DNA from: an uncultured Lachnospiraceae bacterium | GTDB lineage: Bacteria > Bacillota > Clostridia > Lachnospirales > Lachnospiraceae | Reading direction: 5' to 3' | NCBI GenBank assembly: GCA_902793685.1 | Contig: CADBEN010000001.1 | Location: 62,001-126,000, forward strand | DNA: 64,000 nucleotides | Notes under the pieces: generated by a model | The model's input: the letters and a program-made list of their open reading frames with translations, nothing else | The model's database searches: none | Told to the model about the DNA's origin: nothing | Translations under genes and position numbers: made by a program | Shown: positions 1-7,124 of the stretch, in pieces | How positions within the stretch are numbered: the first letter of the stretch is position 1 | Layout: each line of letters starts with the position of its first letter

Positions 1-1
1 A

Positions 2-2359
2 GTAAGGATCTCAGTCCGGGCGCTGATCGAGTTTATCCTGCGGTCCGGAGATATCGACAACAGAACAGAGTCGGGTCCGGACCCGGAGGCGATGCTGGCG
101 GGCGGAAGGATCCACCGGAAGATCCAGCGGTCCATGCCCTCCACCTACCGGGCGGAGGTCCCGCTGAAGACGACCTTTGAAGACGGAGACCTTCAGCTGG
201 TCGTTGAGGGGCGGGCCGACGGCATCGACCGCAGGGACGGCATGGTGCTGGTGGACGAGATCAAGGGCGTCTATGCGGATGTGACGAGATTCACGGAAGC
301 GAAGCCCCTGCATCTGGCCCAGGCATACTGCTATGCCTGCATGCTGGCACGGGAGGAAGGACTTTCCGGGGTAACCTGCCAGATCACCTACTGCGATCTT
401 GACACTGAGGAGATCCGGCGGTTTCAGACAGTCCGGACGGCGGAGGAGCTGGAAACGTGGATGACGGATCTGGCGGAGCAGTATTTCCGCTGGGCACATT
501 TCCAGGCAGATCACCGCGAGGAGAGGAACCGCTCCGGGGAAGCGCTGGATTTTCCCTATGATTACCGGCAGGGACAGAAGCGGATCGCGGTGGACGTGTT
601 CCGTGCGGTCAGGCGCAGCAGGAATCTGTTTGTCCAGGCGCCCACCGGTGTCGGGAAGACGCTTTCGGTGCTGTTTCCTTCGGTCAAGGCCATGGCGGAA
701 GGACTGACGGAGCGGATCTTTTATCTGACGGCGAAGACCGTCACCGCGTCTGTGGCGGAGGAGAACCTTCAGGTCCTCTTAAGCCGGGGGCTGGACCTGC
801 TGGCCTGCACCATCAGGGCAAAGGAAAAGCTCTGCCCGAACGAAGTATTCGAGTGCAACCCGGAGCTCTGTCCTTACGCGAAGGGCCATTTTGACCGGGT
901 GAACGACGCGGTTTTTGAACTGCTGAAGGAGGGCGGGCTGTTCACTGCGGAGCGGCTGCTGGCCGCGGCGGAGAAAGCCGGGGTCTGCCCCTATGAATTC
1001 GCCCTTGACGTCAGTGTCTGGTGCGACACGGTCATCGCGGACTACAATTACGCCTTTGACCCGCGGGTGCGCCTCCGCAGGTACTTCTCGGAAGGCGCCG
1101 GCGGAGATTATATCTTTCTGGTGGACGAGGCCCATAACCTGCCGGACCGGGCTTCGGAAATGTACAGCGCTTCTCTGGTAAAGGAGGATGTGCTGGCGCT
1201 GAAGAAGCTGATCATGAAGAAAGACGGAAGGGCATCCCGGGCGCTGGACCGGCTGAACCGTGCCATGCTTTCCCTGCGGCGGAATCTCGGGGATTATCCC
1301 GAGGTGGGCCGGGGGATCCTGTCCGGGACTGTGGCGGAGCTGCCGGACATCAACTTCCTGATGGAGCCGCTGACCGGAAGTTATTTTGAACTGAGCCGCC
1401 TTCTGGAGGAGCAGAAGAATTTTCCGGAGCGGAAGGAAGTCCTGACCGGCTTCTTTGAGATACGCACTTTTCTGGAGACTGCGGAGCAGGCCGGGGAGGG
1501 ATACCGGATCTATGCCCGCTTTGACGATGACGGGTTCCGGATCCGGCTTCTGTGTGTGGATCCTTCCGCCCGGCTTAAGAAATGCCTGGAGAGCGCGCGG
1601 ACCACAGTATTCTTCTCCGGGACGCTTCTGCCGGTGCAGTATTATAAGGAAATGCTGACGGGGAATCCGGAGGAATACGCGATCTATACGGAAAGTCCCT
1701 TCGACCCGGAGAACAGGCTCCTGCTGGCGGCTTCGGACGTCAGTTCCCGCTATCAGCGCCGGACGGAGACTGAGTTCCGGCGGATCGCGGAGTATCTCCG
1801 GATCACGGTTTCGGCGAAGACAGGAAACTATCTGGCCTTCTTTCCTTCCTATGAGTTTCTCGGAAAGGTGGAGAAGGTGCTCCGGATCCCCGGTACAGAG
1901 ATCCTGGTCCAGGAGAAGGAGATGGACGAGGATCAGAGGAGAGCCTTTCTTTCCGTCTTCGCTAAGGCCGACGGGAATTCCCGCCTGGGGCTCTGTGTCA
2001 TGGGCGGAGCCTTTTCCGAGGGCATAGACCTGGCGGAGGACCGGCTGATAGGCTGCATCGTGGTGGGAACCGGACTCCCGGCCATCAATCCGGAATCGGA
2101 GCTGGTCAAAGAGTATTTTGACGCGGCAGGAAAGGACGGATTTGACTACGCCTACCGCTATCCCGGTATGAATAAGGTACGGCAGGCCGCAGGACGGCTG
2201 ATCCGCACCGACCGGGACCGGGGAGTGATCCTTTTGCTGGACGACCGTTTCCTGACGCCGCGCTCCCGCAGCCTTTTTCCGCTGGAGTGGGCGGACCTCC
2301 GGCGTACGGATCTTTCCCGGATTGAAGAGGAACTGAACAGCTTCTGGAAAAAATGTTAG
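2..2359 (+). CDS. XPD/DinG-type ATP-dependent DNA helicase with N-terminal nuclease domain (5' end outside window)
   Basis: The reading frame is open from base 2, and the codons before the first ATG (position 92) encode a plausible N-terminus (VRISVRALIEFILRSGDID), so the gene starts upstream of the window. Counting from base 2, residues about 60-150 look like a PD-(D/E)XK nuclease (VDEIKG followed by LHLAQAYCYA). Walker A (APTGVGKT) is near residue 212 and DEAH near 375. Between them lies a cysteine cluster (CTIRAKEKLCPNEVFECNPELC) of the kind that binds 4Fe-4S in XPD helicases. Motif VI (QAAGRLIRTDRDRG) is near the end. The family unwinds DNA with 5'-3' polarity; a joined nuclease suggests repair or end processing, which is inference. 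The stop codon lies inside the CIRCE operator of htpG. Confidence 0.85.
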   Translation, partial: VRISVRALIEFILRSGDIDNRTESGPDPEAMLAGGRIHRKIQRSMPSTYRAEVPLKTTFEDGDLQLVVEGRADGIDRRDGMVLVDEIKGVYADVTRFTEAKPLHLAQAYCYACMLAREEGLSGVTCQITYCDLDTEEIRRFQTVRTAEELETWMTDLAEQYFRWAHFQADHREERNRSGEALDFPYDYRQGQKRIAVDVFRAVRRSRNLFVQAPTGVGKTLSVLFPSVKAMAEGLTERIFYLTAKTVTASVAEENLQVLLSRGLDLLACTIRAKEKLCPNEVFECNPELCPYAKGHFDRVNDAVFELLKEGGLFTAERLLAAAEKAGVCPYEFALDVSVWCDTVIADYNYAFDPRVRLRRYFSEGAGGDYIFLVDEAHNLPDRASEMYSASLVKEDVLALKKLIMKKDGRASRALDRLNRAMLSLRRNLGDYPEVGRGILSGTVAELPDINFLMEPLTGSYFELSRLLEEQKNFPERKEVLTGFFEIRTFLETAEQAGEGYRIYARFDDDGFRIRLLCVDPSARLKKCLESARTTVFFSGTLLPVQYYKEMLTGNPEEYAIYTESPFDPENRLLLAASDVSSRYQRRTETEFRRIAEYLRITVSAKTGNYLAFFPSYEFLGKVEKVLRIPGTEILVQEKEMDEDQRRAFLSVFAKADGNSRLGLCVMGGAFSEGIDLAEDRLIGCIVVGTGLPAINPESELVKEYFDAAGKDGFDYAYRYPGMNKVRQAAGRLIRTDRDRGVILLLDDRFLTPRSRSLFPLEWADLRRTDLSRIEEELNSFWKKC

Positions 2360-2382
2360 CACTCGCTGATCGCGAGTGCTGA
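2356..2382 (+). promoter_or_regulatory. CIRCE operator (HrcA binding site) of htpG
   Basis: TTAGCACTC, nine bases, then GAGTGCTGA. The left arm matches the CIRCE consensus completely and the right arm differs at one position (GAGTGCTAA expected). It overlaps the helicase stop codon and ends seven bases before the -35 box of the htpG promoter. HrcA bound here would block transcription until heat or misfolded protein draws GroEL away from HrcA. hrcA itself is not in the window. Confidence 0.93.
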
Positions 2383-2389
2383 TTTCATG

Positions 2390-2417
2390 TTGACATCTGT
2401 TCTATATGTACTATAAT
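2390..2417 (+). promoter_or_regulatory. sigma-A promoter of htpG
   Basis: TTGACA (2390-2395), a 16-base spacer and TATAAT (2412-2417), both perfect consensus hexamers. It lies directly downstream of the CIRCE element and about 90 bases before the htpG start. Confidence 0.85.
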
Positions 2418-2507
2418 AGTCTTCGGGGCAATTATCCGGCCACAGGACCGGAGAGGCTGCGATGCTTAGGCGGGGCAGCCATATACTATGACAAGAGGTG
2501 AAACAGA

Positions 2508-4667
2508 ATGGCAATCAAGCAGGGAAATCTTTCCATCAACAGTGACAATATCTTTCCGATCATCAAGAAGTGGCTTTATTCCGACCACGATATCTTCGTC
2601 CGTGAAATGGTATCTAACGGATGCGACGCCATCACGAAGCTGAAGAAGCTTTCGCTGATGGGCGAATATACAGCACCGGCGGATGAGAAGTACGAGGTGC
2701 ATGTGGCAGTCAGCGCAGACAACCTGACGATCAGCTTCTCCGACAACGGTCTGGGCATGACCGCGGATGAGGTCGAGGAATACATCAACCAGATCGCCTT
2801 CTCCGGCGCCCAGGACTTCCTGGCGAAATACAAGGACAAGGCAAACGACGACCAGATCATCGGCCACTTCGGCCTGGGCTTCTACTCCGCGTTCATGGTC
2901 GCGGACAAGGTGACCATCGACACGCTGTCTTATGTCCCGGAAGCGATCCCGGTACACTGGGAGTCGGAAGGCGGCGTGACCTTCGAGATGAAGGACGGCG
3001 AAAAGACGGAGCGCGGCACCACCGTCACGCTGTATCTGAACGAGGACAGCAAGGAGTTCGCGAATGAGTACCGGATCCGTGAGATCCTGGACAAGTACTG
3101 CTCCTTCATGCCGATCCCGATCTATCTGGAGAACGCGGACAAGAAGGACGAGACGGAGATCATCCCGAAGGAAGATCTCCGGGACGACGACACCATCGTC
3201 GAGACGATCATGACCCCGGCGCAGACCGAGGAAAAGGAAAAAGAGGACGGCACTAAGGAGACGGTGGAGACCGTGCCGGCGAAGGAGGAGTATAAGATCC
3301 TGAAGCGGCCGGTGATGCTGAACGACATCCACCCGCTCTGGACGAAGCACCCCAACGAGTGCAAGGACGACGAATACAAGAAATTCTACCGGAAGGTCTT
3401 TATGGACTACCGTGAGCCCCTGTTCTGGATCCACCTGAACATGGACTATCCCTTCAACCTGAAGGGCATCCTTTATTTCCCGAAGATCAATCTGGAGTAC
3501 GAGTCCGCGGAAGGCAAGATCAAGCTTTACAACAACCAGGTCTTCATCGCGGACAATATCAAGGAGGTCATCCCGGAGTTCCTTCTTCTTCTGAAGGGCG
3601 TCATCGACTGCCCGGACCTTCCGCTGAATGTCTCCAGAAGCGCGCTGCAGAATGACGGCTTTGTGCAGAAGATCAGCGATTACATCTCCAAGAAGGTGGC
3701 GGACAAGCTTACCGGCATGTGCAAGACTGACCGGGAGAACTATGAAAAGTACTGGGACGACATCGCCCCCTTCATCAAGTACGGCTGTCTGAAGGATGAG
3801 AAGTTCGCGGACCGCATGAACGACTATATCCTCTTTAAGAACATCGACGGCAAGTACCTGACGCTGAAGGACTGCATGGAGGAGAACAAGGAGCGCTTTG
3901 AGAACAAGGTGTTCTATGTGACCGACGAGAACGAGCAGAGTCAGTACATCCGGATGTTCCGCGAGCAGAAGATCGACGCGGTGATCCTTCCCCACGCCAT
4001 CGACGCGCCCTTCATCTCCAGACTGGAGCAGAAGAACAAGGATCTGAAGTTCCTGCGCATCGACGCGGACCTGGCGGACGCTTTCCGGGAGGAGACCCCG
4101 GATCCGGACGAGGCGCAGAAGAAGCAGGACGAGGCGCTGGCCAAGGCAGTGAAGAAGGCCATCGGAAACGATAAACTGACCGTGAAGCTGGAGGCGCTGA
4201 AGGACGCAGCGACCGCTTCGATCCTGACGGTCTCCGAGGAGAGCCGCCGCATGCAGGAGATGATGAAGCAGTACAGCATGGGCATGGATCTTTCCATGTT
4301 CGCGGGCGAGGGCGAGACCCTGGTCCTGAACACGAAGCACCCGCTGGTGGAATTCCTCCGCTCCAAGGTGGTGGTCACCGAGAAGACTGAGGAGAAGAAG
4401 GCGGACGAGGCTGCCGAAGAGGCGGCAGCGCCGGCAGAGACTGCGGAAGCTGCGGATACGGCAGCACCGGCAGAGACTGCGGAAGGCGCGGAGGAGAAGG
4501 CGGAAGAGGCCGCCGCTCCGAAGAAGCCGTCCCTCACGAAGCAGATCTGCGAGCAGCTCTATGACCTGGCACGGATCCAGCACGGAAGCCTGAGCCCTGA
4601 CCGGATGGCTGATTTTATCCGCCGCAGCAACGAGATCATGTGCGCGCTGACCGGTGACAGAAAATAA
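2508..4667 (+). CDS. htpG: molecular chaperone HtpG (Hsp90)
   Basis: Cytosolic ATP-dependent chaperone. The GHKL ATPase domain shows NGCDAITKLKKL (about residue 38), DNGLGM (about 80) and GHFGLGFYSAF (about 118), followed by the middle domain and the C-terminal dimerisation domain. At 719 residues it is clearly longer than the usual ~625. The excess is in two low-complexity stretches: an acidic Lys/Glu-rich insert around residues 205-250 before the middle domain, and an Ala/Glu-rich insert around 624-672 inside the dimerisation domain, between NTKHPLVEFLRSK and TKQICEQLYDLA. The ATG at 2508 has AGAGGTG upstream. It is a single gene controlled by CIRCE; the next promoter is at 4739. Confidence 0.96.
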   Translation: MAIKQGNLSINSDNIFPIIKKWLYSDHDIFVREMVSNGCDAITKLKKLSLMGEYTAPADEKYEVHVAVSADNLTISFSDNGLGMTADEVEEYINQIAFSGAQDFLAKYKDKANDDQIIGHFGLGFYSAFMVADKVTIDTLSYVPEAIPVHWESEGGVTFEMKDGEKTERGTTVTLYLNEDSKEFANEYRIREILDKYCSFMPIPIYLENADKKDETEIIPKEDLRDDDTIVETIMTPAQTEEKEKEDGTKETVETVPAKEEYKILKRPVMLNDIHPLWTKHPNECKDDEYKKFYRKVFMDYREPLFWIHLNMDYPFNLKGILYFPKINLEYESAEGKIKLYNNQVFIADNIKEVIPEFLLLLKGVIDCPDLPLNVSRSALQNDGFVQKISDYISKKVADKLTGMCKTDRENYEKYWDDIAPFIKYGCLKDEKFADRMNDYILFKNIDGKYLTLKDCMEENKERFENKVFYVTDENEQSQYIRMFREQKIDAVILPHAIDAPFISRLEQKNKDLKFLRIDADLADAFREETPDPDEAQKKQDEALAKAVKKAIGNDKLTVKLEALKDAATASILTVSEESRRMQEMMKQYSMGMDLSMFAGEGETLVLNTKHPLVEFLRSKVVVTEKTEEKKADEAAEEAAAPAETAEAADTAAPAETAEGAEEKAEEAAAPKKPSLTKQICEQLYDLARIQHGSLSPDRMADFIRRSNEIMCALTGDRK

Positions 4668-4738
4668 CCCGGCAGTCCGGGAAAGGGCTGAAAACAACAG
4701 TTTTTCAGAATCTGCAGAAAGAAAACCCGCAAAAATGC

Positions 4739-4767
4739 TTGATTTTTGAAAAGCAGGGTGCTAGAAT
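4739..4767 (+). promoter_or_regulatory. promoter of the rimP-nusA-infB operon
   Basis: TTGATT (4739-4744), 17-base spacer, TAGAAT (4762-4767). A transcript from here would start near 4774 and read directly into the hairpin at 4793-4824 before reaching rimP. Confidence 0.65.
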
Positions 4768-4792
4768 CTGCTTGAAGCTGAATAATTTTAAG

Positions 4793-4824
4793 GATGTGGA
4801 CCGATCTGGTCCACATCTTTTTTT
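4793..4824 (+). terminator. intrinsic terminator / attenuator in the rimP leader
   Basis: A perfect 10-bp stem (GATGTGGACC, loop GATCT, GGTCCACATC) followed by seven T. It ends 13 bases before the rimP ATG, and the rimP Shine-Dalgarno sequence follows the T-run at once. Because a promoter lies upstream at 4739, most operon transcripts must pass this terminator, which fits an attenuator. It may also end htpG transcripts. No clear competing antiterminator helix is seen in the short leader. Confidence 0.87.
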
Positions 4825-4837
4825 GGACAGGAGTGCC

Positions 4838-5314
4838 ATGGCAAAATCGAATTCAAAACATGAGCAGTATGCCCAGCGGACGGAGGAGTTCCTCCGCGAG
4901 CTGCAGAAAAGCATGGACTTTGAGATCGTCGATGTGGAATTTGTCCGGGAGGCAGGTATGTGGTATCTGCGGGCCTACTGTGACATGGAAGGCGGCATCG
5001 GCGTCGACGACTGCGCGGATCTCAGCCGGAAGGTCTCGGACTGGCTGGACCGGGAAGATTTCATCCCCGAGAACTACATTCTGGAGATCAGTTCCCCGGG
5101 ACTGGGCCGGCAGCTGAAAAAGGACCGCGACCTGATCCGTGAGAACGGGAAGGAAGTTGAGATCAGGCTTTTCAAGGCCATTGAAAAACAGAAAGAGTTT
5201 TCCGGGATCCTGAAGGGCTTTGATGAAAAGAGCATCACCATCGAGAGCGAAGGGACCAAGACGGTACTGGAGCGCAGCAATATTGCCATGATCAGACTGG
5301 CACTGGATTTTTAA
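4838..5314 (+). CDS. rimP: ribosome maturation factor RimP
   Basis: 158 residues; needed for maturation of the 30S subunit in the cytosol. The family signature ISSPGLGRQLK is present (ISSPGLDRPL in most members), with the N-terminal alpha/beta domain before it and a C-terminal Sm-like barrel after it. The frame is open further upstream, but the ATG at 4838 has GGACAGGAG seven to eight bases ahead, gives the normal family length, and the upstream frame runs through the terminator, so 4838 is the start. It is the first gene of the rimP-nusA-ylxR-ylxQ-infB-rbfA operon; nusA follows after 24 bases. Confidence 0.94.
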   Translation: MAKSNSKHEQYAQRTEEFLRELQKSMDFEIVDVEFVREAGMWYLRAYCDMEGGIGVDDCADLSRKVSDWLDREDFIPENYILEISSPGLGRQLKKDRDLIRENGKEVEIRLFKAIEKQKEFSGILKGFDEKSITIESEGTKTVLERSNIAMIRLALDF

Positions 5315-5338
5315 ACAACGGAGGATACAGGAAGAACC

Positions 5339-6532
5339 ATGAGAAAGGCAAACAAGGAACCGGTCGAGACCGGCAACGAGCTTCTGGAAGCTATTAAACT
5401 GCTTGAAAAAGAGAAGAACATCAGCAGAGAATCTCTTCTGGATGCGATCACGAACTCTCTTCTCAGTGCCTGCAAGAACAATTACGGAACCTCGGACAAC
5501 GTGGACGTAATTATGGACCGCGAGACCTGCAAGTACCGCGTCGTACAGAAAAAGCTGGTCGTCGACAAGATGCCGGAGAACCCGACCGTCGAAGAGAAGG
5601 CGACCATGATCTCCCTTGCGGACGCGAAGATGATCGATCCGAAGTACGAGGTCGAGGATGTGGTCCCCTTTGAAATCAAATCCCGCGAGTTCGGACGCAT
5701 CGCCACCGGCGTCGCGAAGAACGTGATCCTTCAGAAGATCCGTGAGGAAGAGCGGAAGGTCATCTACAACGACTACTTTGAGAAGGAGCGCGACATCACC
5801 ACCGGAACGGTCCAGAGGATCATCGGAAAGAACATCTCCGTCAACCTCGGCCGCTGCGACACGATCCTCACCGAGAGCGAGCAGGTCAAGGGCGAGGTCT
5901 TCAAGCCGACAGACCGCATCAAGCTCTTCGTGGTCGAGGTCAAGGATACCCCGCGGGGCCCGCGGATCACGGTCTCCCGGACCCATCCGGAGCTGGTGAA
6001 GCGCCTGTTCGAGCAGGAAGTCACCGAGGTGCGCGACGGCACGGTGGAGATCAAAGCGATCGCCCGCGAGGCGGGATCCCGCACCAAGATGGCGGTGTGG
6101 TCCAACGATCCGAACGTGGATCCGGTGGGCGCCTGCGTCGGCATCAACGGCTCCCGCGTCAACGCGGTGGTCGATGAGCTCCGGGGCGAGAAGATCGATA
6201 TTATCAACTGGGATGACAATCCCGCGTACCTGATCGAGAACGCCCTGAGCCCGGCAAAGGTCATCTGCGTCGTCGCGGACGAGGAAGGCCGTGAGGCCCA
6301 GGTCATCGTTCCGGACTATCAGCTGTCCCTGGCCATCGGCAAGGAAGGCCAGAACGCGAGACTTGCGGCAAAGCTGACCGGCTTCAAGATCGACATCAAG
6401 AGCGAGACGCAGGCAAGAGAGTCCGGACTCTTCGATGAGCTCGGCATTGACTATCAGATGGAGGGCGCTGCGGACTTCGAGGAATACGAAGAGCCTGCCG
6501 CGGAAGAGACCACAGAGGAGGCGAACGAATAA
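5339..6532 (+). CDS. nusA: transcription termination/antitermination factor NusA
   Basis: 397 residues. An N-terminal RNA-polymerase-binding domain (ELLEAIKLLEKEKNISRESL), an S1 domain (about 130-205) and two KH domains are visible; the second KH contains LAIGKEGQNARLAAKLTG. There is no C-terminal AR2 repeat of the E. coli kind, as is normal in Firmicutes; the tail is short and acidic. NusA slows RNA polymerase and strengthens intrinsic terminators. In Bacillus subtilis NusA is reported to control its own operon through a NusA-dependent leader terminator, and a terminator sits in the matching place here at 4793-4824. ylxR begins four bases downstream. Confidence 0.97.
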   Translation: MRKANKEPVETGNELLEAIKLLEKEKNISRESLLDAITNSLLSACKNNYGTSDNVDVIMDRETCKYRVVQKKLVVDKMPENPTVEEKATMISLADAKMIDPKYEVEDVVPFEIKSREFGRIATGVAKNVILQKIREEERKVIYNDYFEKERDITTGTVQRIIGKNISVNLGRCDTILTESEQVKGEVFKPTDRIKLFVVEVKDTPRGPRITVSRTHPELVKRLFEQEVTEVRDGTVEIKAIAREAGSRTKMAVWSNDPNVDPVGACVGINGSRVNAVVDELRGEKIDIINWDDNPAYLIENALSPAKVICVVADEEGREAQVIVPDYQLSLAIGKEGQNARLAAKLTGFKIDIKSETQARESGLFDELGIDYQMEGAADFEEYEEPAAEETTEEANE

Positions 6533-6535
6533 GCC

Positions 6536-6808
6536 TTGAAGAAACTACCGATCCGGACCTGTATCGGGTGCGGCTGTGAAAAACCGAAGAAGGAACTGAT
6601 CCGCGTCGTAAAGACGCCGGAGGGACAGATCCTTCTTGACGAAAGCGGAAGGATGAACGGGCGCGGCGCTTATATCTGCCGTGATCCGGAATGCATGCGG
6701 AAGGCCATCAGGACAAAGGGCCTGGACCGTTCCTTCCGGGAGAAAGTTCCGGAGGATGTATGCCGGCAGCTGGAAAAGGAGATGAGCGGAATTGCAGAAG
6801 GAAGCTAA
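6536..6808 (+). CDS. ylxR: YlxR family RNA-binding protein (DUF448)
   Basis: 90 residues. The family hallmarks RTCIGCGCEKPKKEL and GRGAYIC are present, with further cysteines in CRDPEC. The family binds nucleic acid; in Bacillus it has been described as a nucleoid-associated regulator, and an influence on RNase P has been reported elsewhere. The start is TTG at 6536; a GAGGAGG lies about 15 bases upstream inside nusA, so translation is probably coupled to nusA. The 3' end overlaps ylxQ by 17 bases. Confidence 0.9.
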   Translation: MKKLPIRTCIGCGCEKPKKELIRVVKTPEGQILLDESGRMNGRGAYICRDPECMRKAIRTKGLDRSFREKVPEDVCRQLEKEMSGIAEGS

Positions 6809-7124
6809 GATCCTGGGACTGATCGGTATGGCAATGAAGGCAGGACATGTCGCCAGCGGCGGTTTCGCCGTGGAGAAGATGATCCAGTCCGGAAGAGCTG
6901 CGGCGGTGTTCGTCGCCGGCGATGCTTCCGAGAATACGAAGAAGCAGTTCCGGACCAAATGTGAATTTTACGAAATTCCCTTTGCGGTGATCTCAGACAA
7001 GGAAACACTGGGACACGCGATCGGAAAGGAAGAACGGTCATCGGTCGCACTGGATGATGAAGGATTCGCCAATGCGATATTCAAACATCTGAAGTCTAGC
7101 GGGGGTAATGATATTGAGAATTAA
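6792..7124 (+). CDS. ylxQ: L7Ae-family ribosomal/K-turn binding protein YlxQ
   Basis: 110 residues of the L7Ae/L30e/S12e/Gadd45 fold: [19 protein letters not shown] followed by [18 protein letters not shown] are typical of YlxQ proteins, which bind kink-turn RNA. The start is TTG at 6792 with AAAAGGAG nine bases upstream; it overlaps the end of ylxR, and its own 3' end overlaps infB. This tight packing between nusA and infB is the normal Firmicute order. Confidence 0.88.
   Translation: MQKEAKILGLIGMAMKAGHVASGGFAVEKMIQSGRAAAVFVAGDASENTKKQFRTKCEFYEIPFAVISDKETLGHAIGKEERSSVALDDEGFANAIFKHLKSSGGNDIEN

Noticed and set aside
2466-4697. Long minus-strand open frame opposite htpG
   Set aside because: Low-complexity Leu/Arg-rich product with no family resemblance; arises from codon bias of the real plus-strand gene.
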